Part shown: in pieces, positions 1-12,061 of the stretch
How the letters are laid out: every line of letters starts with the position of its first letter
How positions within the stretch are numbered: the stretch's first letter is position 1
Source: Jaapia argillacea MUCL 33604
Taxonomy: Eukaryota > Basidiomycota > Agaricomycetes > Jaapiales > Jaapiaceae
DNA: 64,000 nt
NCBI GenBank assembly: GCA_000697665.1
Contig: KL197710.1
Coordinates: 356,078 to 420,077, forward strand
Direction: 5' to 3'
Program-made: the position numbers and the translations under genes
The notes under the pieces: model-generated
What the model was told of the DNA's origin: nothing
What the model saw: only the letters and a program-made list of their open reading frames with translations
Database searches by the model: none

Positions 1-1221
1 AGCCTTGAGCATGAAGGCGAGTTCATACAGAAGGACACCAACCTTTGTGCATCACGTATTCGCCAATTTTATCTGCGACAGCGGGGTCTAAGCCCTTTTC
101 TTCAGTCATTTCCTTCTTGACCTCCGCCCAAGGTAACTGGATGGACGTGTCAACAACAGGGGATGGAATGTTAAGGTCGGGTGCCCACCTTGTCGAGCTT
201 GTCAACTGCCGAGGATATCGTGCGGATCTTGTCTGAAGGCACACCACAAACTTCGAAAATTCCGTCAAGGATTTTTCGGTGGTTGATCTGCTCGAAAAGT
301 TGAGTACCATCGGAAGGTTGAACGAGTGGCTCATTCTTTACCTTGACCACGAATTCGCCGACATCAAGTCGACTGAGGATCGTACATAACAAGCTCAGAA
401 GATCAGCATCGGGGATCATCGTGTCCCATACACCCGAAATATCAAAGTCCTGTATTGCACATCAACCCAATATAATACATGACGAGACAAACGAGATCTT
501 ACAGCTTGCGAGAACTCTCGCATACGTCCCTTGGACATCACGGGGCTGTCTCGTCGATACACCTTTCCGACTTGCCACAACTTGTGAGAGGTATTCGTCC
601 CTCCGCTCATAGCCAAGTATCGCGCAAGCGGGACTGTGTGGTCATATCTCAGTGCCAGCTGCTCGCCTCCTTGGTCCATCAAGTCGAAGATAAGCTTTTG
701 GTCCTCCCCGTACTTGCCGGCCAGGATATCCTTCCGTTCGAACACGGGAGTGTCCAGTTGTGAACCTCCGTATAGCGTGAAACATTCTTTGACTATCCGT
801 TCGATGTGTTCACGGCAGAACATCTCTCCTGGACCATAGTCGCGTGTTCCCTAGACAGTAAGACAACCCGACCTAGTCAGGCCTTGAGATGGCGAGAATC
901 AACGAGAACGATAGAGCGCACCTTGGCTGTCTTGAGTAGCAGTCGTTCCTTCTTCTTTCCTGCATCCTTGTTCGCCCCCGATGCACCTTTCAGAGCACCC
1001 AATGCTTTCTTCAGCTCTCCTAATTTCTTCTTAGCCTCGGTTTGCGCAACGGCATCGGCATTCTGCAACCGAAGTTCATTGACGATGGCGGTTTGCTGTG
1101 CGATTTCCTGGTCGAGAGACTCAAGGGTAGCCATTGTGCGAAATCCCAGTGTGCGAGGTATAATGGAGAAAGCAGGCAATCGATGAGGAACTCGCAAAGT
1201 CCGGAATGCCAAAGAAATCAT
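1..1221 (-). CDS. HTS1: Histidyl-tRNA synthetase, N-terminal part (cut by window edge)
   Basis: Class II aminoacyl-tRNA synthetase that charges tRNA-His. The N-terminal exon carries a WHEP-like charged helical segment ([20 protein letters not shown]). After an intron comes [10 protein letters not shown] and the catalytic core, with TVPLARYLA and the motif 2 region [18 protein letters not shown]. The 3' part lies beyond position 1. Two in-frame ATGs are present. The one at 1221 adds about 29 residues that are rich in Arg and hydrophobics with few acids, like a mitochondrial presequence; the one at 1134 ([10 protein letters not shown]) would give a cytosolic form. One gene making both forms is known for yeast HTS1, and use of both starts here is inferred. 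The gene is divergent from the phosphotransferase, 243 bp away. Confidence 0.93.
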
Positions 1222-1464
1222 TCCAAGTCCTAATTTTTGCTCGTGACTCGATTATCGAGGATGGACTGACCCCGACCACCTCTTCGTCGTCCAACAGATT
1301 TCTTCATCTTTTTTTCTTATCTGGCAACGAACGTTTGTAATTACGCACTTGAACTTTCAGCTCCTCAGCTTGGCGCTACGTCGATTGCGCTGGCAACACT
1401 GCTACAGACAGCCTGCTCTCAACCATCACTGTCTACTGTTAGCTTTCTTTTACGAATAGTTACG

Positions 1465-3306
1465 ATGGGTTACATACCCCAGGAAGTCTTGGGCAACCTA
1501 AAAAAGTATCAGTACAAGGGTGTTGACCAGTACGTGGTCTAATTTGCCTCGGAACAGCGCTCGAATTGACGGAGGGACGTCTTTTGCAGCTCAATAGTCT
1601 CCCGATACATTCTCAATCCGTTCTGGAATTGGTTCGTCACCCTCTGGCCTCTATGGGTTGCACCAAACACGGTACGTGACTTCCGATGCGAAATTGGATT
1701 TCTCCCTGACCACGAGGCACGTAGATCACTCTGACCGGATTGTCACTTGTGTTGTTCAACTTTGCCACCCTCATATATTACGATCCCGGTTATCTGACCG
1801 ACAACGAAGGTGCCCCAGGACCTCCCCAATGGGTGTATTTCACGCAAGTAATGTCTTGTTTCTGTTTTGGTGGGTTCGAGGTCTCAGGTAGCCGGATGAT
1901 GCAGATGGGCCGCAAGCCTCTTCATGTATCAGACATTGGACTCTATAGATGGGTACGCGAAGCCAGTGTCACGACTATTCATTCTTGTTCATCTTAATTA
2001 TGCCCCAGGAAACAAGCTCGTCGGACGGGTATGGCTGGTCCGCTAGGGGAGATGTTCGATCATGGTATGTCGTGTCCGAAGGTCCAGTTTGAGATGTTCA
2101 CCAACGCTTTCCAGGTTGCGACGCTCTCAACACAACTGTTCGCAATTTCTCTTGGCTCTAGTGTTCTCTTGCTTATTACTCCGCCCTCCGCTCACAGCTT
2201 GAGGTCATCCTGGCATCTAGGGCCTTGAATCTCGGTCGTTCTTGGTGGACGGTTGCATCTCAAGCAGCTACTCTCGCCAACTTCTATCTCACTACCTGGG
2301 AAGAGTATCATACAGGTTTTTGTCACCTTTCCCCTCGATTTTCTCCGTCTGACCCTGAACGTAACCTGCTCTCCAGGCACATTATACCTCGGTGTATTCT
2401 CAGGTCCAGTAGAGGGTATCCTAATGATCGTTGCTATTTATCTCATTTCTGGCATATACGGTATATTTTTCTTGTCTTGTGTTCCTTCGATTTTCATTGA
2501 TCGCTGGATGGATTGAAGGGCCAACAGTCTGGGATACCGGGTTTCTCTCTTTTACAAGGTTGGATCGTATACCAGCGATCGCGAATGCAGTCCCAGAGAT
2601 GGGTCTCAATGACGCATTCATGGTATTCGGCGGCTTTGGTCTCGCGTTCAACATCATCACAAGGCAAGTCACCTCACCATTTACAACCCCTGATCTCCAA
2701 CTGACGTCAAACTCCCCAGTTACATGAACGTCTACCGATCTCGCAAAGCCTCCGGTGGAGCCCGATACTACCCGCTGCTCTACCTCCTTCCCTTCCCAAT
2801 AACTGTCGCCATCCAAGTCTTCTGGCTCTCCTACCCAACATTCTCAGAATCGTCCATCCTATACTCCCCCCTTTTCGTCCCATTCTTGTGTGCTTGGGGT
2901 TTACAATTTGCGCATGCGGTTGGGAGGATGATTCTAGCACATGTGACGAAGCAAGAGTTCCCGTGGTGGGATTCGATGTGGATTTGGAGTATTGTCGGGG
3001 CTGTTGATGCAAATCTCCCCAGACTTATTGGAAGGTCAACTTTCTTCTATCCTATGGAGATGAGCTGTGTTCTTACCAGATTATTTATTCGTATGCAGGG
3101 CTCCGCTAATCCAATCCACGCCGCAGAACACTCGTTGGTTTATATACCTCAGCCTCGCGGTTTCGATCCTCTCATATGCCAGATTCGTCGTTTTGGTTAT
3201 CAGCGACATCACGAACTACCTCGGCATCGCTTGCCTCACCGTCCGAAAGAAGGACGAGAGGGGCGTGTGGCGTTCTGGGATGCTGGAAAAGAAGATCTTA
3301 TACTGA
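1465..3306 (+). CDS. EPT1: Choline/ethanolaminephosphotransferase
   Basis: Integral membrane enzyme of the Kennedy pathway. It transfers phosphocholine or phosphoethanolamine from the CDP-alcohol to diacylglycerol in ER/Golgi membranes. The start MGYIPQEVLGNLKKYQYKGVD resembles eukaryotic CPT1/EPT1. Splicing an exon near 1909-1950 to the next gives the CDP-alcohol phosphotransferase signature DSIDGKQARR, then PLGEMFDHGCD (DGxxAR...G...D...D). Hydrophobic helices follow in at least six exons, and the protein ends MLEKKILY. About seven short introns are present. The sequence does not separate CPT1 from EPT1, so the symbol is a family label. Its 3' end faces the transcription factor 156 bp away. 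Confidence 0.92.
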
Positions 3307-3462
3307 TATTTCGCTCACATCCTAATGTGATTGTTACACGACACCTCACGAGCTATCACAGATTCACTACTTTGACTTGACCACGACCCATAGATTAATC
3401 AGCTTGCTTGATACAATATAGTACAGCTTCAGACATATTAACTAGATGATATCCATGTCAAG

Positions 3463-6400
3463 TCATGCTCTCTGATCCACGCCGAATCCCAATTGCTCCA
3501 CGAAATTTTGCCACATTGAATCCAAACCCTGACCCGAGTTATCCCAGGGGGACGACGAGGGTATGGTCTGCTCGATATGATTCGGTATGTGGAAAGCTGG
3601 AAGAGGGTAGAAGTCGGGAGCCACTTTACTCTGATCATGCCATTGGGGAAACGCAGACGCAGCAGCATCCAATAGGTCTGATGGCACCGAATACGAGTCT
3701 AGTGGAAGGTCGGCCATGGGTATTGTCGGTTGATTTGTATCCCACGTCCCGTATCCCTCGAATGTCATCATCTCCTGCATAATTGCAGGGTGAACATTTT
3801 GTGGAAGCGTACCGAGGTACTGCTGTTCCGCGACATCTGGCACGGTGGCCACATGCTGTTCCCCCAAATCCATAGAATTGTGTATTGATGGAGGGAAAGC
3901 TGGTGGCGAATGGGAAGCTCTCGAACTTGGTTCAGAGATAAGTTGCGTCTTCCCACCCAAGCGATCCAGCTCCGCTGAAGGTAGGGGAGATGGATGGTCG
4001 AAACGTGAATTGTTGACTGCCTCGTGGGCTTGTCGATGAAGGTTTTGCAAAGCAGTCTATAGTAGATCGCGAATCATCAGATTAAAGGGCAACTTGACAT
4101 AACAGAACGCTCACCAAAGATCGTGCGATACCCTGGTTCACAGGGGCCGCTCTTTCAAACAAGTCGCAGGCCTTGTCTAGGTGGTCCAATGCTGATACAG
4201 TCATGTTACATTTGCGAGCTCTGGTCACCAGCAAGCACATCACAATCTAAGCAACGTGGACTTCGATCAGCCCTAGTTTTTCATCCAGTGGGAGAAACAG
4301 AGCTTACGGAGGCAGAAAGTGCATGGGACCAAGCCAAGTAATTCTTGGTACAATGTTTGGGAGCAATCTTGTGACTCTCGTCAAGGCCAACGATGAGCCT
4401 GTAGGCCGAACGATAGGTGGCCATCACGGATACGCCGTATTTATGCTTCAGCGGCTCGTCAGGTAGATCCTGCAGTGCTTGAGCGAAGTATCCTCGATGC
4501 AGATGGAGTAGTGCTGGGAAAGGACGGCAATGAGTCGAGCGATTCAACATTCCTAGACTATCATCCACTTACTAGCTTCCTTAGCGGCCAAAACTCCCAA
4601 GCGCTGCATGACAGCGTGAGGAGGTTGCCCTTCGGTGAACGTATGACACAACGGCTGCAAGTAATTAGGAACGGGGAACTCTCTTATCCTCCGATCCAGA
4701 TCCAGTATGGTGAAATAGCTAGGACTTTTCGCGCCCCAGGCTATGCGCATCACTGCACTTCGGAGCATTACCGCGTATTGCAGGCTCCAAGCATGGTCTG
4801 AGGGAAAGCGATCAGCATCCCTTCATCAGGCACACCAGAATGCACTTACAGGAAGGTTCTTTCTGACCAGTAGCCGGATCGACCACAGGGTCCGTATCGG
4901 CTGGCAGATCACATTCAATGTATTCCAATGAGATGTTGGCAGGTCGACCAAAGCCGAAGCTCTGTAAAAACACCGTTGGCGCCTCCATCTACAAAATAAA
5001 ACAAAAGAGACGTACAAACCAAGCGTCCTGAGTGAAAAGCTGCCAAAACAGTCGGCAGCGCTTCTGTTCAGTTTCTTCGTCGAGTTTCCATCTTGCGCTT
5101 TTAAGGTCTGCAGTAAATCCACGATGGTTAGCTGGTGTTCGGCGTTGAAGAAATCTTAGCTCACGAAGTCCAATCTGAAGAGGCATAGGTTAGATGGAGG
5201 CAAGCAGAATATCGGGACATTAATTAACTCACACTTTCGCCAAATTTCACAGCAGTCCCATTATCAACCCAGGCCTTGCTTGTCCCGTAAACATCTCTCA
5301 TATCCACGAAAACTGCAACGTATGCCTAGGAGTGAAGAGTTATACCGCGAGCAGACTACAAGTGGGTGAGATGAACTCACAAGACTCTGAACCCACCACA
5401 AGGTGGTCTCGCTTAGCGGCGAACATAAATTGGAGGCCACCTTGGACAGGATACAGTATTCATCCGCCTCTGGTGGAAACTGTGATGTTAGGCTGGAGGG
5501 ATCGGTGATTAAGGCGATGGCAAAGATTATATATAGAAGGCCAAGAACATCGGCTATCTCGTCAACGTTAGGTGGCCTAAATGACTTCAATCAACGAAGT
5601 ACAAACAAACAGATTCGGACGGAGAACAAACCCTGACTGATATACAGCTCCTAAAATTTCTTCGAATATCTCTGATCTAGGCATGGGTGTGTATCTGCGA
5701 AAAGTGAGAGGAGAACTCAGTATCTCGCACAAATTGGTAGTGAGAGACGCACAGATATTTTCCATTCTCATAGAATATTTCGCAAAGTCGATATGCCTCC
5801 CCTAACGGGGGGAGCATTGCGATTAACTCTTTTTTCACTGAATCGTTTGTGGCGAGAGTATTGTGGTATCCCTGGGGTATAGACAACGATGCATCTAACA
5901 TCTCTCGACTGATACGAGGGAAGTTAGGCACGTAGTCATTAGGGCGAAGAGCCTATAATAAACAGGGAATCAGTCAAGGGTGACTCCCAAAGCCAAGCAT
6001 ATACCCACACTTATGAGGAACTGTGGTGTCGAAGACGTATTAGCGACGAGAGTTGAGTGAAGGAGTGAAGGTATTACCTCCGTACGAGCAGTTTTGCCCA
6101 GGTACCTTGCGCCCCCTCTGGAACCAATGGTGAGCGTACCTTGGGACCAATGTTAACCTCGGCAAGACCTTCGACAGAATGAAATATTACCAAATGCATC
6201 GATGAAGCCATCTTGGTCCTCCTCCTTGAGGGGATTCGATTGACAAGTTCCACCTTCTAAGGGTGTTCGGCAGGTGGCGACATTGATATCTTCACTACTT
6301 AATGGACTGCTGCGATCGGAGGGAGAACTTGAAGATGTTTGTTGTTTGGTCGTGGATAGTTCATGTTCTGCTTGGCGGAGACGAGTACGAAGACGATCGA

Positions 6401-6900
6401 TCTCTTCATGAAGCTCCTCGGTATTGGCGAGGATAAGGCTTCATATGGGGGGCACATGAGCTTTCGTGACCTCACACGACTGGAGTCACACAAGAAATCT
6501 CACCGGTTGTTCTTTCCAACAACAAGGGCAGCTAGGGGAACGTGGTCGGTTAACTCGGGAATAATTGGTGGGACAGTGGTCGCTCACCATCCGGGCATAC
6601 AGCTGCACATCCCCGTTTGATACAACTCTCGCAAGGAACCTAATGAAGAGATTAGGCGTGTCACCGTATATCACAAACGGCAAAAAGGTAAAACATACCT
6701 TGCGGTCACAGCGCACTTTCAGTCTGTCGATACATCAGCATACACCCGAGACTCGGACATGTCGCCGAACTAGTACATAAACGAAAGGAAGCAACTTACC
6801 GACGACATTCTGCGCATGATACGGGTACGCGTCCTGGTCTTCGCCTCACCTTGAGGGATGGGTCTCCATTGACCCTAGCGTCTGTCGTTTTGGTGGGCAT
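3463..6900 (-). CDS. Zn2Cys6 fungal transcription factor with fungal-specific TF domain
   Basis: Likely a nuclear regulator binding paired CGG-type half-sites. The start ATG at 6900 opens MPTKTTDARVNG. Joining three small exons gives the binuclear zinc cluster CAECRRLKVRCDRK followed by VPCESCIKRGCAAVCPD, with all six cysteines at normal spacing. A short coiled coil (IDRLRTRLRQAEHEL) and a Ser-rich linker follow. Then come the motif GTLTIGSRGGARYLGKTA, usual before the middle homology region, and a long helical fungal-TF domain (LWWVQSL, RCRLFWQLFTQDAW, GFGRPANIS). The C-terminal ~195 residues are Pro/Ser/Gln-rich and acidic, and look like an activation region. There are at least ten introns. 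The target pathway cannot be read from the sequence. Confidence 0.9.
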
Positions 6901-9412
6901 GGTACCGCTGAGAGAAACTAAGCGACGAGGACGGGGAGGGTCTGGGGGTAACAATCAACGAACACAAGGCACGTTATATAGATCTAGATATGGATCGACA
7001 ACGCTAGCGCTCCTGCTTTGTCACCACACAGGTTTCTCGGTCAAGGGAAGATTCCGACCTGCAATGTATAATGCAGGGAAGCCATTGTGTCTTCGTTTGC
7101 CTTAAAATACTGATCGAAGAAACGACGTACAGTTTGGATTTGAGCGCTATACTGCTCACGCCCCGTAAGGCAACAAAGCGGATCTCCGCCGACAGACCAA
7201 GTTGCACCGCAGGCGCTGAAATGTGTTAAGCGAACTTGAATGTTGAAACCGGCGGTAAAGCTCCAGCTCCACGAGATAAGGCCACAGGATGGATCAGAGC
7301 ACAGGTTGTTTCTAACTTTGTACGACAGTTCTGAGTTGGGATATTGAAAGGGAGGTTAATGTATGCGGGTGAGCATGCCGTTGTACACAAAGCTTTCCGG
7401 CGATCACGGCGTCTCAGATAAATACCGGTCGGGTAACACGGCGCTAGTTCGCTAGTTCTTGCCTTTCTCACCCCCTTCACTCACACAGATACATCGTCGC
7501 CCCTCAGTCTTCTGGTCATCAACGCATAGCTTTCGTGATAGATTGATACGTCTCTCCTACATCCCTGTCACCTGAGTGGTTCCCTTTGTGTGGAAATTGA
7601 TTTCCTGCGGTACAATCGCAGTCAACCTGATCCGATTCTCACAGCGAGGTTCACTCAATACACTCTGTTTGCGGCCGACAAACCATGCCGTTACACCCCA
7701 TAACCTTACCATTCTGACTCTAGGCGCAGCTCTTTAGTGGGTCCGAGTGCCCATCTCTGCCCACCCTCGAGTCATCTGTAAGTTGCTACATTTGTTATCT
7801 GCCGTCCTTTGTCCGAAGGCCGAGGGTATGCATTACTGAACATGTCGTGCGCTCAGTCAGACTCGGAGGAGTTGAAGACATCTTTTCCTTCCCGATTAGT
7901 CAAGGTGATCGTAAAGGCAATCGCGTATTCCTCCTCGAAGATCGGGGGATTGTCAGGTCCAAGTTCGCTCTGTCGCTTCTTGTTTCGTGGAGCTCTCTAT
8001 TTTGAGACTTGAACGCCCTCGTGTAGCCTCGTGTCTCGCCTCAGTACCAGGAAGGAATCTTATTGCATAGGTATGCTTATTGTCCTTGCACTGATGACTG
8101 CTCTTACTCGCACCCACCTATCACCACACCTGTCAATCACTCGCCTCGATTTCTCAAGCGCTCAAGGCGGACTTTGGGAGTTGCCAAAGAAAGTGACGGA
8201 CTCGCAACCACGGTGGACCCCCTTGGACCCCTCGGCTCCCGAGGCGAATACGAACTCCCCTCACGAGGAGGCAGTAATTCAGAGTAAATCAAGCGCCAAG
8301 GTCCGGTCTTGATATTAATAGCCGGCGATAGGTCAGTGTACTTGCCATACCCGACCCCGATGCCGTCAGCCAACCACCCTCACAACTTCACTGCTCCGAG
8401 CAGACAATCATGATGAACATGTGTCTCTTTCTCCTTGGGGAGGTGGTTGCTTTGGTTGCCTATCTGCCGGAAGTCCCCACGCCACGCAAAGCATAATCAC
8501 GACGATCCTCAACAAACGTTATTCAAGGTCTCCATATGGGGTGGAGCGCACTACTGACACTTGAGTTGTGGAGACGAGAACATAATGAAGCGATGACAGT
8601 GCGTTCTCATGTTCTCTGCGTTTTCATTCGGATCGACACCCCCAATCTGCTGCAGGTCGAGGTGATTGTTATCCTACATTCCGAATTCACGACCGGACCG
8701 TTGTATTGAGTGGTTCTGGTGCATCCTACTTGGAGATCAGCTGAATTTATCCTCCATCTCAGAGAGAACGTGAATGGGGTGCTGTCCTACTGCGCATAAC
8801 TTACCTGTGCCCGCTTCTCCCCGCAACAGTCAGGATGGTCACCTACCATTCCGAACTCGTGGTCGGACCTCGGAGCGGTCCGACTCGGAAACATGGGTGC
8901 TTGTGAATACCACTTGGAGATGATCAGGACGGTGAGAGTCGGCGGTCGTGTTGAATGGGCTCATGGGTAGGAGGAAGTTGCCTTGTGTCGACGAATGGAA
9001 ATATCAAGGAAGATGATCTTGGGCAGGATGAGCCATCGGCATCCCAACGAAGCCCTTTCTAGCTTGTATACTTACACCGACCCTCCGAGGGTTTAAGGTG
9101 AGATTATACCCACGTATGCATTCGTTGACTCTCCGAGGACTTGCGAGGTATAAATAATGACGTTCAGTTTTGCTTTCGTCGAGGCTCCGAGGACTTAAGG
9201 ACGACGTGCACCTCCGCAGTTTCCTACCTTCCTTCTCTTCCGTGTACGTTGTTGCTCCGACTGTGTCGGGAACACCGGGGGCAACAGGGTAAGGGAGCGA
9301 AACGCAAAGATCCATCTTTCAAATGGATAATGTTAGCTATCTATACAAACGATTATTGTGGTACCTCCAAATAGCTCTTGAATATCCGGATACAAACTCC
9401 AGTGAACGGTCC
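6901..9412. other. Gene-poor stretch with degenerate short repeats
   Basis: I found no convincing coding exons on either strand; open frames are under about 105 codons and resemble no family. The right part holds weak local repetition. An ATTCCGAA...CGGACC block near 8675-8700 recurs near 8848-8869. The motif CTCCGAGG followed by a -TTAAGG or -TTGCGAGG tail occurs three times, at 9083, 9131 and 9185. An 8-bp perfect inverted repeat (GTCGGACC/GGTCCGAC) lies at 8862-8884. The stretch may be regulatory, may hold noncoding RNA, or may be decayed DNA. Confidence 0.5.
6974..6980 (-). promoter_or_regulatory. Candidate TATA box of the Zn2Cys6 gene
   Basis: Reads TATATAA on the minus strand, about 75 bp upstream of the start codon at 6900. 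The spacing is short but plausible for a fungal promoter. No experimental support can be seen. Confidence 0.35.
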
Positions 9413-10252
9413 CTAGTCCTCATCCTCCGACCCCGACCCCTCGCCTCCTTCACCGTCTAACACGCGAAGCAAGGATATCAGAGTGGGAATTCCAAAGGTA
9501 AGTTACAAACGCACCACTCGCCACATCAGCCCACGACACGCTCGCTTCTGCCTGAGCCTTGCGTATCATCGCACGAATCTTCTCATCTCCCGGTCGGAGG
9601 AGGTCTAACGCCGTATCGCCATTCTTGTCCTTGATCCTAGATGTATCGCATTTCAGCCAAGTAATGAGAAAGTCAAGTGAAGGTGTGCGCACTTGGTATC
9701 CGCTCCAGCTTCGAGTAAACTGTCCACAATATACTCCCTCAGTTCTTGATCTTTGATTTGAAGAGCGAGATGAAGAGGAGTTGCGCCCTCTAATCGATTG
9801 ATGGGATCGACGTCACATTCATCATGAGAAAGGATATGCTCTAGGACATCGGTCGAGCCCCTGGAAGCTCTATGGACAGGGAAATGTATGAGCGATTGGT
9901 ATGGAGAGGTAAAGATTGCAGTACATACTTACGCGTAATGAAGAGCTTGATATCGTCGACCATGAATCCGTCAAAGATAGGCTGGACAGCACACGTCAAA
10001 ATAAGTACCTGTGTTGCCTAACCTGCAAAGATCATATGTAAGACAGTGTGGAGAACACAATCACAATCACAACCGACCCATCCTGATAATTGATGTCGAA
10101 CCCTCCCTTCTCGAAGATTTCTAAGATCATCTCCTCATTATCCGTTCGCGCTGCTGCGAGCAAACGTTCATCTTGTGCATGTCAAGATCAGCGGAAGTAT
10201 GCACGTCATTAGGAGATATAGTCGCACTATTGGAAGCTCCATCGGTGGCCAT
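9413..10252 (-). CDS. Small ankyrin-repeat protein with acidic C-terminus
   Basis: Two to three ankyrin repeats form the body. The first part reads ERLLAAARTDNEEMILEIFE then GGFDINYQDG. Later parts are GATPLHLALQIKDQELREYI and LLEAGADTKIKDKNGDTALD, followed by LLRPGDEKIRAMIRKAQAEA. The last intron (donor GTGCGT) joins SWADVAS to a short acidic tail ending SGSEDED. The start is inferred: ATG at 10252 (MATDGASN) spliced through a ~56-bp intron into ERLLAAAR. Size, helical end and acidic tail recall small fungal ankyrin chaperones such as Yar1, but orthology is not shown. The gene shares a 159-bp divergent promoter with the neighbouring kinase. Confidence 0.75.
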
Positions 10253-10411
10253 CGCAGCAGTGGAAGTTGAAGACAAGATACTGGGCGGTCCTTGGTTGCC
10301 ATCTAGAGATCAAGTCCTTTGTCGGTTTGTTGCCATGTTGAGTTGCTCATTGTCCTCATTTTGAAGTCTTTCAAGTCTGTTGGTTCCAAGCTTACAGTTC
10401 ACCTCATCCCA

Positions 10412-11972
10412 TGGATTACGATCGCGTGAGCCCATTCGATCGTCAAATATTTTTCACTCATTTTCTCTTAGGAAACTGTGGAGACTATTCATGAGGGGCC
10501 TGTTTCGATGGTAGCGAGGGCTCGAACGCAGACCTCATCCACACCAGCTTGGATCGCAATCAAATCAGCCACACCTCGCAGAGAGTACTCTCAGGCTCCT
10601 CACGATATCATCAAAGAAATCAGAGTTCTCTCCAGCATATCCCACACGAATGTTGGTTCCCTTTTCATCAACTGGCCTGATATGCCGAAACACCTACATC
10701 TTGTTCCTTGACTTCGTCAGGTCGTAGAAATCCTGGACCACGATGTCCCCAAGAAGCATGGAACCTCCCCATGCAGGTTCTTGATGCCATATGTTCCTTA
10801 CCGACTCACGGATCTCCTTGCGTCGCCCTCTTTCTCCCCTCACAAAATTATCTCTTTCGGCCCAGACAACCCGGAATCTCCCCAAAACACTCGCTTCACC
10901 ATTCTCGCAAAGTCCATAATCTCACAAATCATAACAGGCATCTCCTTTCTACATGGAAGTGATGTCGCTCACCGTGATGTCAAACCCAGCAATGTCTTAC
11001 TCACGCCAGAAGGTTGCGTCAAGTTGATCGATTTCGGTATCGCGTGGAAAGACCGTGAAGATCTAGCTATCAAGAAGAATGATATTTGGCCTGAGCATCC
11101 AGGTCAAATGTACTTTGAAGTCGGTACAGGGTAAGTCCACAGGAACGCAGTATCAGCGTTTGGTTCCCTTTTGACATCACTCAGGCCATATCGCGCTCCC
11201 GAATTGCTCTTTGGCCCGAGCACATATGATCCATTCTCGATAGATCTCTGGTCATTAGGCACGACAATAGCAGAGTTCTTCACCAGCCTTCGGCTTGTTC
11301 CTTCAGAGGACGACTCCGACCCCGATTCTGATTCCGAGGACGAGGATTGGCCAGGGAAAGCGCCATTTATCTATTCTGGCTCAAGTGCCCTATCAAATAC
11401 ACGGTCTCAATGGATACGAGACTCGCTCTTTGACTCCAGGAGAGGTGACATCGGCCTTGCCTGGAGTATATTCTCTTTGCGAGGTACACCAACTGAAGAT
11501 ACTTGGCCTGTGAGTACCTTTTTGTTGAGCAATGTTGTTTTTGATGCCCAAACGATGATGGCTCCAGACCTTTTCAGAGCTACCCGACGCAACTAAAGTT
11601 ACTTTCAAAATCGTCCCGCCGGTTGACTTGCAGCCGCTTTTCCCAAACCACCCATTACCTGAACCGTCACATGCGCCTTCCCCTGTAATGCACTTCCCAT
11701 GCGTGGAATATTCCCTAACACCTTTCGACCTCATTCATCGATTCTTGGTCTACCCGCCTTCTCAGCGGCTCTCTGCACGCGATGCTCTTCATCACCCGTG
11801 GTTCTCAGCCGGGCCGCCACTTCTCTTGCTTAGTAGCCTCATCGTTAACGATGAGCCTCCATCAAGTCATCGACATGTCGCTCTCTGGGAGGATAAAGAT
11901 CTTGGGGCTTGGATGCGCACTTATGCCCAGCCACACATTCTCAATCCCGATCCCGACGTCGCCCAGAAATGA
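10412..11972 (+). CDS. CMGC protein kinase, divergent CDK-activating-kinase type
   Basis: A Ser/Thr kinase in five exons. Start MDYDR, spliced to ETVETIHEGPVSMVARART. The ATP-anchoring lysine lies in WIAIKSAT, the catalytic loop is HRDVKPSNVLL, the metal site is DFGIAW, and the APE segment is GPYRAPELLFG followed by SIDLWSLGTTIAEF. The normal glycine-rich loop is missing: only HEGPVSMV stands where GxGxxGxV should be. Loss of that loop is a known trait of fungal Cak1. An acidic insert (DSDPDSDSEDED) follows helix F, and the C-lobe ends LSARDALHHPWF. I infer a Cak1/Csk1-like role in activating cyclin-dependent kinases; another CDK-like kinase is possible. It converges with SMC4, 89 bp away. 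Confidence 0.85.
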
Positions 11973-12061
11973 GATATGGCATACAGAGTATAAGGATACA
12001 ACTAGATGTCTGAGAGTGGGATGTAGTCATAATCAAGAGTGCTGGCGAACAAAGAATACAT

